A stretch of DNA of 64,000 bases from Phycisphaerales bacterium (GTDB lineage: Bacteria > Planctomycetota > Phycisphaerae > Phycisphaerales > UBA1924). The position numbers were made by a program, and so were the translations under genes. Positions 46,785-55,473 of this stretch are shown piece by piece; within the stretch, counting starts at the first letter, position 1, and every line of letters begins with the position of its first letter. Where the stretch lies: NCBI GenBank assembly GCA_029260295.1, contig JAJDDN010000003.1, positions 62,001-126,000 on the forward strand, in the 5' to 3' direction. Under the pieces are notes generated by a model that did no database searches, was not told where the DNA came from, and saw only the letters and a list, made by a program, of their open reading frames with translations.

Positions 46785-47036
46785 ATGATCGAAGCGTTGA
46801 AAAGTGAAGAAATCGTTGAGAAGGTTGGCGGCAAGTTCAAACTCTGTGCCCTGATCCAACGACGACTCCAGCAACTCCTCGACGGGGCACGCCCGCTCAT
46901 CGCTCGCGATGGACGCACCGACCTCGAACTCGTCATCGAAGAGATCATGCAAGACAAAATCACGCTCGAATATGTCGAGGACCAAGAAAATTCAAGCTCC
47001 GAAGATGCATCGGCACCGGCCGAAGCACTCCTCTAA
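46785..47036 (+). CDS. rpoZ: RNA polymerase omega subunit
   Basis: 83 residues. Helical start MIEALKSEEIVEKVGGKFKLCALIQRRLQQLLDGARPLI matches the phycisphaeral/planctomycete omega pattern (the ALIQRRL-LL-GARP motif corresponds to the FxLvxxaarRarqL region of RpoZ). Acidic C-terminal tail. AAAGGATAGC upstream of the ATG. Followed by coaC after 36 nt, the usual rpoZ-coaBC neighbourhood. Confidence 0.82.
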   Translation: MIEALKSEEIVEKVGGKFKLCALIQRRLQQLLDGARPLIARDGRTDLELVIEEIMQDKITLEYVEDQENSSSEDASAPAEALL

Positions 47037-47072
47037 CCCAGCTTAGAAACTCAGCCCAGAATACATCACAAT

Positions 47073-47750
47073 ATGACTGAGCGTCACAGCCACCCAGGTC
47101 TCAAATCAGATCTTTACTCGGATTTCAAAGATCCAGAGGATTGGCTCAACCCTCAGAAACTCTCCGCGATCTTTGGCCCCCATGCCGACAAAAATGGGAA
47201 CAACAAAGAAGGCGCGAGAATCTTCATAGGCATCACCGGCGGCATCGCGGTCTACAAAGTCTGTACGGTTATCTCACGCCTTGCCCAGGCCGGCGCACAG
47301 GTCACCGTCGCGATGACCGAGAGCGCGACCCGCTTTGTCACCCCGCTTACATTCCAAGCGTTGTCGGGTAACCCGGCCTACACCTCGCCCTGGGAACACC
47401 TCGAATCCTCAGACCCCCAGCACATCTCCCTGGCCGACCGCTCTGACGCGGTCCTGATCGCCCCATGCACCATGAACTCTCTGGCCTCGATCGTCCACGG
47501 CCAGACCGACTCGGTCGTCACGCTCATCCTCAGCGCCATCAACCGCAAGACCACCCCCGTCCTGATCGCCCCGGCGATGAACGACGCCATGTGGACCCAG
47601 CCCGCCAACCAACGCAATATTCAGCTCGCCCAAGCCGACGGCAACATCATCGTCGGCCCCGGCGACGGCTGGCAAGCCTGCCGGCACGACGGGACCGGGC
47701 GCATGAGCGAGCCCGCCGATCTGATCCAGGCGTTGGCACGAGCCCTGTAA
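47073..47750 (+). CDS. coaC: phosphopantothenoylcysteine decarboxylase (CoaC), stand-alone
   Basis: 225 residues, flavoprotein of CoA biosynthesis. Motifs: IFIGITGGIAVYKVCTVISRL, VTVAMTESATRFVTPLTFQALS, ADRSDAVLIAPCTMNSLASI, and the active-site APAMNDAMW with NQRNIQL. Only the CoaC half is present; no CoaB (synthetase) domain follows. The first ~45 residues are an extra N-terminal tail compared with bacterial CoaC. Confidence 0.9.
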   Translation: MTERHSHPGLKSDLYSDFKDPEDWLNPQKLSAIFGPHADKNGNNKEGARIFIGITGGIAVYKVCTVISRLAQAGAQVTVAMTESATRFVTPLTFQALSGNPAYTSPWEHLESSDPQHISLADRSDAVLIAPCTMNSLASIVHGQTDSVVTLILSAINRKTTPVLIAPAMNDAMWTQPANQRNIQLAQADGNIIVGPGDGWQACRHDGTGRMSEPADLIQALARAL

Positions 47751-47803
47751 TCATCCCAAAACTCGAATGAGTATTCTTTGATAGCCGCGACATGCTTGCT
47801 GTG

Positions 47804-47832
47804 TTGGCTGTGGTTCTGAATCGGCCTACACT
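47804..47832 (+). promoter_or_regulatory. promoter of tRNA-Ser(CGA)
   Basis: TTGGCT, 17 nt, TACACT; predicted start ~7 nt later leaves a ~42-nt leader before the tRNA. Confidence 0.5.
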
Positions 47833-47880
47833 CTCCGACTAGCCGTGGCTCAACCCCCATATTGAGCCTCACCGAGTATT

Positions 47881-47967
47881 GGAGCGGTGGCAGAGCGGTT
47901 GAATGCGCTGGATTCGAAATCCAGTATGGCCTTTTGGTCATCGGGGGTTCGAATCCCCCCTGCTCCG
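47881..47967 (+). tRNA. tRNA-Ser, anticodon CGA
   Basis: Acceptor GGAGCGG paired with CTGCTCC (one G-U), discriminator G; anticodon stem CTGGATT-CGA-AATCCAG; long variable arm TATGGCCTTTTGGTCATC; T arm GGGGG-TTCGAAT-CCCCC. CCA not encoded. Confidence 0.95.
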
Positions 47968-47973
47968 TTGATC

Positions 47974-48003
47974 AAGCCCTTGCCTTTGCAAGGGCTTGTT
48001 TCG
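47974..48003 (+). terminator. terminator after tRNA-Ser(CGA)
   Basis: 10-bp perfect stem AAGCCCTTGC / GCAAGGGCTT, loop CTTT, T-rich tail GTTTCGTTTT. Confidence 0.8.
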
Positions 48004-48069
48004 TTTTAGAGGTCGCCATGGCTCAGACAATTGGTATATTGTTTGGTATTCATACATTGCGGAGCAGAC

Positions 48070-50883
48070 ATGGACGACCACAACAAGAATCACATCGATC
48101 AACTCAAGGCCTCTATTGATCAACTCACCAGCCGCTTCGACGAGCTTGCCTCCCGTGTTGAAAGCCTGGAACAAGACGGCTCACAACCGGCCGTCCCCAT
48201 AAAGCCCTCGCCAGTCTCCACTCCTCATGTTTCGATACCCGCTCCCGCTGAATCTCCGAGCGAACCAGCATCGCCCAAAGAAAACCAACGGGTAGCCCCA
48301 CCCTACATCGTCACCGCTCGCCAAGCACGCCTCGACGCCGCCGCCAAACTCAAGTCAAAGCCCAAGCCCGCCAAAGAATCCAAACAGCCCAAAGCACCCA
48401 GCTTTGATATTAAAAAACTTGAATGGTTCCTCGGCGTCAGAGGTCTCGCCATCCTCGGGATGCTCATCGTCGTTGTAGGCGTCGGCTCCTTCCTCAAGCT
48501 CGCCGTTGACGAAGGCTGGATCGCCGCCGTCTCGCCGGCCAAACGATGCGGGACCGCTGCACTCTTCGGGCTCGCGCTTCTTTCGACGGGCGAGTTCTTC
48601 CGCCGCAAGATCAACCCGCTGGCCTCATCAGGCGTATCGGCGGCCGGGATCGCTGTGATGTACGCATCAATCCTCGCATCGATCAAGCTCTATTCACTCA
48701 TCGACGCGCCCGTCGCGTTCGTCCTGATGGCCATGGCGACCATCACCGGGATCTTCCTCGGGTCGCTCTCCAACCGCGTCATGCTCGCGATGCTCTCGTT
48801 GATCGGCGCCTTTGCCGCCCCGATCCTTCTGAGGACCGATGAGCCCTCGTTTGTCGTGATGCCCGCGTACCTCGTCTCCTTGCTCATCCTTGGACTCGGG
48901 CTCTCTGGATGGCGCGGCAACAACTACTCCCGCGTGCGACAGCTCGCCTGGTGGGGCACCGGCCTGATCGGATCGCTCTGGCTCAAAGACATGTACACCA
49001 TCGGGCCAATCAGCTCGATCTCGTTTGTCTCCGTGGTTTGGCTGGTGACGGTCGCCGAACTGATCGCCTCATCCCGGTTCTTCGGAACCATCCGAGACAA
49101 AGTCACATGGCCCGAAACATCCCACTCCGGGTTCTTGCTCGATGAATCAGGCGAACGAACATTCGATGTGCGTTCTTTCTTCACCCCAGAAGCAAGATGG
49201 ATCAACGCCCTCTTCGGAGTCACCGCATGGGCCGTCACCGCCGCTGCGATGACCATCCGCCAGATCAACCCAGAACTCGACTACCTCGCCCCATTGAGTT
49301 TCACAGCGTTGAGTCTCCTCGTGCTGCATGTCGCATTCGGATTCAAACGCATCATCAGCGATCTGTGGGACAAGTCCGCGTCCCCGCAATCCTCGCTCGC
49401 GTCTGCGCTGATCATCAACGCGGCCCTTCTGATTGCCGCGACCATCGCCACCGCCCTCGGCGGCTGGATTCAGGTCGTCGCTTGGGCCGCTGTGGGGCTG
49501 GCCGCGCTCGAAACATCTCGCCGGATCAAGCTCCGCGCCGCGGGGCTCTTCGGCTGCGCGATGATCATCGCCGCGATCAGCAGGCTGCTCACCAACGACT
49601 TGATCTGGCATCTTGATACGAATCCAATCAACACAGTCCTCGGACTCGCCTACACGCAGTGGACCCCGCAGGTCCTGCTCATCGCGGCGGTCTGCGCGAT
49701 CTCATCGTGGAGATCCCGCTACAACCCCGAACGATCGGTTGCCGCATCTGCCGTGCTCTGGTTGATTGGGATCAGTCTTATACATACTTCTACCACGGGC
49801 GATTCCTTCGGGGCCGCCACACTCATCTTGGCCGCGGGCGCGGGGTGGATCTGCTCGCGCTTCAAAGTCCCGGTCCCACGACTCAATACTTATATTTTCG
49901 CATCCCTCGCGATGTTCGTGCTGCTCCCGAGCCAGTTTGAATACACCCTCAACGCCGACACCATCATGCTCTTTGACATCAATCCACTTGCTATGGGCAT
50001 CGCCCTGCTCTGCTGGTCGGCACTGGCCGCGCTCCCAGGAGCCAAGTACCAGACCCGGTTCATCTTCGCATCACTCGCAATCACCAGCGGCACCATCGCG
50101 ATCGCAAAGATCATCGACACCCACGGCGAGCCCGAAGCTCTGCTCATCGCCTCCCTGTACGCCGGCCTCATCGTCGCCCTGGGCAAACGCCTCTTCCGCT
50201 GGTCACTCATGGAAATCAGCATGGTCTTGCTCTTCCTCATCGCCGGAGCATGGACAGCACGCCAGATCTCACTAGAGGAACTGGCCTTCGACGGCCAACC
50301 AATCGCCAACGCAGACTTTGCTTCGGTCATCATCACCGCGATCACCGCCGCCTGGGCCGGGCTTCATGTGCCCAAGCTCGCCAGGTCGAACGACGCACCA
50401 TCAACCCTTCAATCCTCCCGGAGCAACATCGCCGCTGCATTGCTTGGATTGGCGTGGTTGATGCTCCTGATCGGGACATCTCTCGAAATCGTCCAGATCA
50501 TGCGTGCGCTCTCTGACGCGGGCTCGGCGGGCGGGGCCGCGGTTTCGATCTGGTGGAGTCTCTTTGCCATCGCATCAGTCGCGGCCGGTTTCCGGTTCTC
50601 AGCCTGGCTCCGATGGGCGGGCCTGGCTCTACTGGGCGTAGTCGCCATCAAAGTGCTGCTGATCGATACCGTAACCCTCAGCCAGGGCGCACGGATCATC
50701 GCTTCGATCTCTACAGGGCTCGTCATCATCGCCGCGGGCGTGCTCTACGCGAAGCTTGTTGAAGCAACAAATGAAGCGAAAGACGAACCAGCCGACGAAC
50801 CAGACAATAAGGATTCAGACGGGCAAGACCAAGAACTCGGACAAGACTCAGATTCGGAGTCGGAGTCGTATCCCGAATCCTGA
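48070..50883 (+). CDS. DUF2339 multi-pass membrane protein
   Basis: 937 residues. N-terminal coiled coil (LKASIDQLTSRFDELASRVESLEQ) and a Pro/Lys-rich linker, then IKKLEWFLGVRGLAILGMLIVVVGVGSFLKLA, the hallmark start of DUF2339, followed by about two dozen hydrophobic segments (e.g. AALFGLALLSTGEFFRRKINPLASSG; GLALLGVVAIKVLLIDTVTLSQGARIIASIS). The C-terminal tail is very acidic. Function unknown; DUF2339 proteins occur singly in many Gram-negatives. ATG 48070 with GGAG upstream. Confidence 0.88.
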   Translation: MDDHNKNHIDQLKASIDQLTSRFDELASRVESLEQDGSQPAVPIKPSPVSTPHVSIPAPAESPSEPASPKENQRVAPPYIVTARQARLDAAAKLKSKPKPAKESKQPKAPSFDIKKLEWFLGVRGLAILGMLIVVVGVGSFLKLAVDEGWIAAVSPAKRCGTAALFGLALLSTGEFFRRKINPLASSGVSAAGIAVMYASILASIKLYSLIDAPVAFVLMAMATITGIFLGSLSNRVMLAMLSLIGAFAAPILLRTDEPSFVVMPAYLVSLLILGLGLSGWRGNNYSRVRQLAWWGTGLIGSLWLKDMYTIGPISSISFVSVVWLVTVAELIASSRFFGTIRDKVTWPETSHSGFLLDESGERTFDVRSFFTPEARWINALFGVTAWAVTAAAMTIRQINPELDYLAPLSFTALSLLVLHVAFGFKRIISDLWDKSASPQSSLASALIINAALLIAATIATALGGWIQVVAWAAVGLAALETSRRIKLRAAGLFGCAMIIAAISRLLTNDLIWHLDTNPINTVLGLAYTQWTPQVLLIAAVCAISSWRSRYNPERSVAASAVLWLIGISLIHTSTTGDSFGAATLILAAGAGWICSRFKVPVPRLNTYIFASLAMFVLLPSQFEYTLNADTIMLFDINPLAMGIALLCWSALAALPGAKYQTRFIFASLAITSGTIAIAKIIDTHGEPEALLIASLYAGLIVALGKRLFRWSLMEISMVLLFLIAGAWTARQISLEELAFDGQPIANADFASVIITAITAAWAGLHVPKLARSNDAPSTLQSSRSNIAAALLGLAWLMLLIGTSLEIVQIMRALSDAGSAGGAAVSIWWSLFAIASVAAGFRFSAWLRWAGLALLGVVAIKVLLIDTVTLSQGARIIASISTGLVIIAAGVLYAKLVEATNEAKDEPADEPDNKDSDGQDQELGQDSDSESESYPES

Positions 50884-50908
50884 TCCAATCACAGCCTTTC
50901 CATTGGGA

Positions 50909-52357
50909 TCAGAACTGGAAGTAAATAAACTGCGCCCCGCCACGGACGCCGACTAGATAAATCCATACGAACATCAACGCATAGATCGGCCACCGCACCA
51001 GCAATGGCGCCCGGGTCATGAAGTTGTTACCCCCGAATCGGTGGATGCACAGATCAAGCAGCACCACAGGCGCGATCAGCACAAGAACAGTCTGCAGGAG
51101 CACCTGATCTGAAGCGGTCCATTCCGCGCCGAACCGGAACCCGTCCCTGGTCTTATCAAGCACATCGCCCAAGCTATGGCACCGAAACAAGAGCCAGCTA
51201 TAGAGCGTCAGTACAAAGAAAACAACAGTCAAACACACACGACGCAGCACACCCACTACCCGTCTGACGACAGACTCTCGAAGCGGCTCTTGGCCATCAC
51301 GCTTGCTCCCAAAGAAGCTCCCAAGAACCCGATAAATGATCAACAGCAGCCCGTGGTACAGCCCCCAGAGAATAAAGTTCCACCCCGCCCCATGCCAAAG
51401 ACCCCCGAGCAGCATCGTGAGCATTAAGTTCCGGCAGCCCGATCGAATCCCGCCACGATTCCCTCCCAGCGGTATATAAAGATAGTCACGAAGCCAGCTC
51501 GAAAGACTGATGTGCCACCGCTGCCAGAACTCGCTCGGATTTACTGACAGATACGGGGCATTGAAGTTCACCATCAGCGAAAAACCCATCAGGCTCGCAA
51601 CCCCGCGCGCAATGGCGGAGTACCCCGCAAAGTCGCCGTAGATCTGGAACATAAACGCCAGCACCCGCACCCAGACCTCAAAGCCCTCGGGCGAAGGCGA
51701 ACCAAACAGCCCGTCGGCATACACCGAAAGATTGTCGGCGACGGCTACCTTCATAAACATCCCGTAGAGAATCAGCCACACGCCCCTGCGGAGATGGTCA
51801 TGCGTCAGCCGGCGTGGATTCTGAATCTGCGGCAGCAACCGGCTGGAGCGTTCAATCGGACCCGCGATGAGCTGCGGAAAGAACGCAACATACAACGCAA
51901 AATCAAACGGGTTCTTCGCGGCCTTGGTCGTCCCACGGTACACATCAATCGTGTAACTCAGGGTCTGGAATGTATAAAAACTGATCCCGACAGGCAAGAT
52001 CACATGCAGGAGCACCGGATCCGCCTCAACCCCGATCCGCTCAAGAGCGACCCGGAGACTCTCAGAGAAAAAATCGTAGTACTTAAAGAACCCCAGCAAT
52101 CCGAGGTTGCTCACCAAACTGCACACAAGCAAAGCCCGCCGCTTCGCCTTGTCAGAAGCCGCGCTGATCCCCCGTCCCACCCAGTAATCAATCACCGTAG
52201 ACAGCAGCATCAGCCCAAGAAAACGCCAATCCCACGCGGCATAAAACACATAACTCCCAATAAGACACAGCCAGTTCTGGCCACGCCGACCAAGCCGGAG
52301 ATACACCAAATACAAACTGATAAAGAATGACCAGAACAGCCAAGAGTTAAACAGCAT
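50909..52357 (-). CDS. MBOAT-family O-acyltransferase (AlgI/DltB-like)
   Basis: 482 residues, ten or more helices. Transfers acyl groups across the membrane to a polymer. Motifs: LPVGISFYTFQTLSYTIDVYRG, FFPQLIAGPIERSSRLLPQI, the family YGDFAGYSAIARGVASLMGF block, and the catalytic-His region LLGGLWHGAGWNFILWGLYHG. Downstream partner at 6 nt is the SGNH protein, the usual pairing for periplasmic polysaccharide O-acylation. GGGGGA about 11 nt before the ATG. Confidence 0.93.
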   Translation of the reverse strand: MLFNSWLFWSFFISLYLVYLRLGRRGQNWLCLIGSYVFYAAWDWRFLGLMLLSTVIDYWVGRGISAASDKAKRRALLVCSLVSNLGLLGFFKYYDFFSESLRVALERIGVEADPVLLHVILPVGISFYTFQTLSYTIDVYRGTTKAAKNPFDFALYVAFFPQLIAGPIERSSRLLPQIQNPRRLTHDHLRRGVWLILYGMFMKVAVADNLSVYADGLFGSPSPEGFEVWVRVLAFMFQIYGDFAGYSAIARGVASLMGFSLMVNFNAPYLSVNPSEFWQRWHISLSSWLRDYLYIPLGGNRGGIRSGCRNLMLTMLLGGLWHGAGWNFILWGLYHGLLLIIYRVLGSFFGSKRDGQEPLRESVVRRVVGVLRRVCLTVVFFVLTLYSWLLFRCHSLGDVLDKTRDGFRFGAEWTASDQVLLQTVLVLIAPVVLLDLCIHRFGGNNFMTRAPLLVRWPIYALMFVWIYLVGVRGGAQFIYFQF

Positions 52358-52363
52358 GGATAA

Positions 52364-53518
52364 TCAATCCCCCCCAAACTGTTCGCCGGCCGTCATCGGG
52401 ATCCGATCCCCGAGACCAACCCGATCAAGAAACCCGATGAACTCATCATAATGACCACGCGCATACCCCTCAAGGTAATCACGCACCGGGTGGATCTGGT
52501 CCATAAAGAGCTCGTCGTCCCACCTGGATTCATAATCCACAAAGGTAACCGGGACCCCCCACTCCCGGTCCATCGCCCCCGTGACCAGATCCAGTGCTTC
52601 CCCCGAAATCGGATACTCCCGGCATTCCTGCCGGATCACAAAGATCGCCGCCCCGGACCGCTCGATCATCGCCAGCAGCTCTTCGAATGTTTCCCGCGCA
52701 TCATCTTTGAACGGACGATTCAGCCACGCCGCCCCCTCGGGCTGAAGCCCACGCTTCCGGTCGTCGGCAAACTCATTGAGCACAAGATTCAGTTTGGGCA
52801 GCGGGAGCTCTGAAGCGAGCCAAGACGCATCGTACCCCGCGTCCTTGAGCCCTTTGAGTGCCGCCTTATCCGCCTCATACTGCAGTGGCGTATCGAGACG
52901 GCGGAGCGGCGAAGCCACATTGATCAGGCCGTTGGCCGCATCGGTACGATCAAAGTGCCGCTCGTAAAACGAACCGGGAACCACCGCCCGCACCCCTGGC
53001 TCGTACGCCAACTGATGCGCATCGGTATTAAAGAGAAACCCGAGATCAGAAAATGTAAACGAACCCAGACTCACGATCACCGCATCGGGCTTGGAATCCT
53101 GAGACAACGCCCACCCGAGCGCAAGCGGGTAGTCGCTGATATTGGCCCCGGTCTGAGCCAGATTCAAAAACTCGATCGCCCGCCCCTCTTGCTCGGCAAA
53201 CTTGCGGAAGTTCCTGCCCACATGGCTCCCCTGATACACAGAGTTCCCAAGCATCAGAACACGGAATGTGCCCTCTTGTCGTTCAGGTATCTTTGCCAGT
53301 GACAACCCGTACCCGCCGTGCTTGATTTCGGATACATCCGCAAGCGAGTAGCTCCTGGATCGTTCAACCCACTGACCGACCAGAACAATCCCAAGAACGA
53401 ACAGCAGCGTTCTCCAAAACGCAATCCCCCGAACCTTCCGGTCTAGCCGATCAAGTTCCGCCTCGCTTGTGAGCTGAGTGCCATCGCTATTGATCGTCGC
53501 GTCTTGACCGTGGGGCAT
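52364..53518 (-). CDS. membrane-anchored SGNH-type acyltransferase/esterase
   Basis: 384 residues with one N-terminal membrane helix (GIAFWRTLLFVLGIVLVGQWV). SGNH fold: block I VLMLGNSVYQGS near residue 88 (GNS instead of the usual GDS), AQTGANISDYP (block II), VSLGSFTFSD (block III) and D/H in MDQIHP near residue 340 (block V). With the adjacent MBOAT it forms a complete extracytoplasmic O-acetylation pair. TACGAT lies 7 nt before the ATG, inside the phased-repeat region. Confidence 0.8.
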   Translation of the reverse strand: MPHGQDATINSDGTQLTSEAELDRLDRKVRGIAFWRTLLFVLGIVLVGQWVERSRSYSLADVSEIKHGGYGLSLAKIPERQEGTFRVLMLGNSVYQGSHVGRNFRKFAEQEGRAIEFLNLAQTGANISDYPLALGWALSQDSKPDAVIVSLGSFTFSDLGFLFNTDAHQLAYEPGVRAVVPGSFYERHFDRTDAANGLINVASPLRRLDTPLQYEADKAALKGLKDAGYDASWLASELPLPKLNLVLNEFADDRKRGLQPEGAAWLNRPFKDDARETFEELLAMIERSGAAIFVIRQECREYPISGEALDLVTGAMDREWGVPVTFVDYESRWDDELFMDQIHPVRDYLEGYARGHYDEFIGFLDRVGLGDRIPMTAGEQFGGD

Positions 53519-53548
53519 GGTGATGATCGTACGGCAAGCCCATCACCT

Positions 53549-53597
53549 AAACCAGTATAAACCAGTCCCAAACCAGTCCAATCGAGCCCAAACCGGC
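53549..53597 (-). promoter_or_regulatory. helically phased direct repeats upstream of the SGNH/MBOAT operon
   Basis: On the minus strand ACTGGTTT occurs three times, its right ends 10 and 11 nt apart, plus a fourth related GCCGGTTT a further 20 nt out (plus-strand AAACCAGT at 53549, 53559, 53570 and AAACCGGC at 53590). The first copy overlies the expected -35 of the TACGAT promoter. Looks like an activator binding array. Confidence 0.5.
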
Positions 53598-53614
53598 CCA
53601 AACTCCACACCCGA

Positions 53615-55354
53615 TCACACCTCGAGATCCACCACCTGCTGATGCTCAACATCAACAAGCCCAAGATCAGTCAGTTTGAGCTTCGGGATTACTGGGAGCG
53701 GCAAGAAACTCAATGGCATAAACGGATCTTCGAGCGGACATTCGATCGCCTGCACGCTCGCAAGCAACCCATCCTGCTGCTCGATCAGTTGCATCGCATC
53801 GGCATCGGAAATCAACCCCGCGATCGGGAGCGGGAGCAGAGCGAGCACCTTGCCGTCTTGAACAACACACTGCCCGCCGCCCGCTGTTTCGAGCGCTCGT
53901 GCCGCGATCTCCATATCGGCGTCGTTGGTCCCCACCACCGCAAGGTTGTGCGCATCGTGCCCGACCGTGCTGGCAAGGGCACCGTTCTTGAATCCGAATC
54001 CGGTGACAAACCCGAGCCCAACGCCGTTGGATGTCCCGTGCCGAGCGATGACCGCGAGTTTGAGCAGATCGCGTGACGGATCAGCAACATAGAAATCATT
54101 CTCGATCTTGGGTTCAATATGCCGTTCGCCAGTCACCAGTTGATCCGGGCTTGCTTCGATTACCCGGATGAGCTTGGACGCGTCATTGACCTGTATCCGA
54201 AGCGAATCGCTCGTAAACCCAGCGGCAAGTTTCACAGACCCTCGGCTCAACGAATCATCAGGCGACGCCGTCAGAGCCATCTCTACCATCTCCCCGTCCC
54301 GAGCGACCAGTTCACCCCGGCAGTACACCAAAGAGGGGCGAATATCAGCCAGATCATCAAACACAATCAGATCCGCCTGCCGCCCCGGCGCGATCGCGCC
54401 AAGGTCCGGCTGGCGGTAATGATCCGCAACATGCAACGACGCCATCGCAATAGCCGTCACCGGATCGAGCCCCAACCCCACCGCCTTGCGGACCACATGA
54501 TCAATGTGCCCCTCCCGGTGCAAATCCCCCGGATGCCGATCATCGGTGCAGAAACAGAACCGCGACGCGTTGGCGTCGTTGACCGCGGGGATCAACGCCT
54601 CAACATTCCGAGCGGCACTGCCTTCTCTAAGAAAGACCTGCATCCCAAGAGCGATCTTTTCGGTCGCCTCAACAGCGGTCGTGCATTCATGATCAGAACT
54701 CACACCCGATGCGACATACGCGCCCAGAGCCGCGCCAGATAACCCCGGACAATGCCCGTCAACAATCGCGCGGTCGAGCCCGAGCTTCACCTTCGCCAAG
54801 ACGGATTCATCACCCAAAAACACACCCGGAAAGTTCATCATCTCCGCAAGCGCGACGACGCGCGGATCATCGAACATCGGTTCAAGATCATCCGCCTCAA
54901 GCCGCGCCCCAGAGTTCTCAAACTTTGACGAAGGCACACACGACGAAGCCCCGAACATGATGTTCATCGGGAGCCCAACACTCGCATCCATCAAAAGCTG
55001 AATCCCGGGCATCCCCAAGACATTGGCAATCTCGTGGGGATCAAACACCACCCCGGTCGTACCGTGCGGGGCCGCGACGCGCACAAACTCGCGGGGCATC
55101 ATCATCGTCGATTCAACATGCATGTGGGCATCAATGAACCCGGGCGACAAGAATTTCCCACCAAGATCAACCGTCTCAGCGGCGTCCATCGCATCAGGTC
55201 CGATAGCCGCGATCCGTCCTTTAAAGACCGATACCGCCACCTCCTCGATCCGCCTCGTAAACACATTGACCACCCGGCCATTCATAAACACGATATCTGC
55301 AGGACTGTCCCCACGCGCCACGGCCATCAACTCTGGGCTAGTTCTTGAAATCAT
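53615..55354 (-). CDS. ade: adenine deaminase
   Basis: 579 residues. Deaminates adenine to hypoxanthine (purine salvage). Amidohydrolase-fold motifs: NGRVVNVFTRRIEEVAVSVF, LSPGFIDAHMHVESTM, GTTGVVFDPHEIANVLG, AEMMNFPGVFLGD, ASGVSSDHECTTAVEA, CFCTDDRHPGDLHREGHID and the C-terminal VTGFGFKNGALASTVGHDAHN. Length matches the family (~590). Start chosen at ATG 55354 with GGAG ten bases upstream. Divergent from the rlmL-like gene. Confidence 0.94.
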   Translation of the reverse strand: MISRTSPELMAVARGDSPADIVFMNGRVVNVFTRRIEEVAVSVFKGRIAAIGPDAMDAAETVDLGGKFLSPGFIDAHMHVESTMMMPREFVRVAAPHGTTGVVFDPHEIANVLGMPGIQLLMDASVGLPMNIMFGASSCVPSSKFENSGARLEADDLEPMFDDPRVVALAEMMNFPGVFLGDESVLAKVKLGLDRAIVDGHCPGLSGAALGAYVASGVSSDHECTTAVEATEKIALGMQVFLREGSAARNVEALIPAVNDANASRFCFCTDDRHPGDLHREGHIDHVVRKAVGLGLDPVTAIAMASLHVADHYRQPDLGAIAPGRQADLIVFDDLADIRPSLVYCRGELVARDGEMVEMALTASPDDSLSRGSVKLAAGFTSDSLRIQVNDASKLIRVIEASPDQLVTGERHIEPKIENDFYVADPSRDLLKLAVIARHGTSNGVGLGFVTGFGFKNGALASTVGHDAHNLAVVGTNDADMEIAARALETAGGGQCVVQDGKVLALLPLPIAGLISDADAMQLIEQQDGLLASVQAIECPLEDPFMPLSFLPLPVIPKLKLTDLGLVDVEHQQVVDLEV

Positions 55355-55473
55355 CGATTCAGGTCTCCAAAACCGGTCTTCACAGAGCACAACAACGCTC
55401 CAATCTCAGTATACGGCACCAACACGGCATATCATCATTCCCCCCTATAGACCATCCGCAGCGAGCCCAGACC

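Noticed and set aside
45146-47967. tRNA-Ser genes as integration sites of a genomic island
   Set aside because: No integrase, no duplicated tRNA 3' end and no change in composition next to either tRNA.
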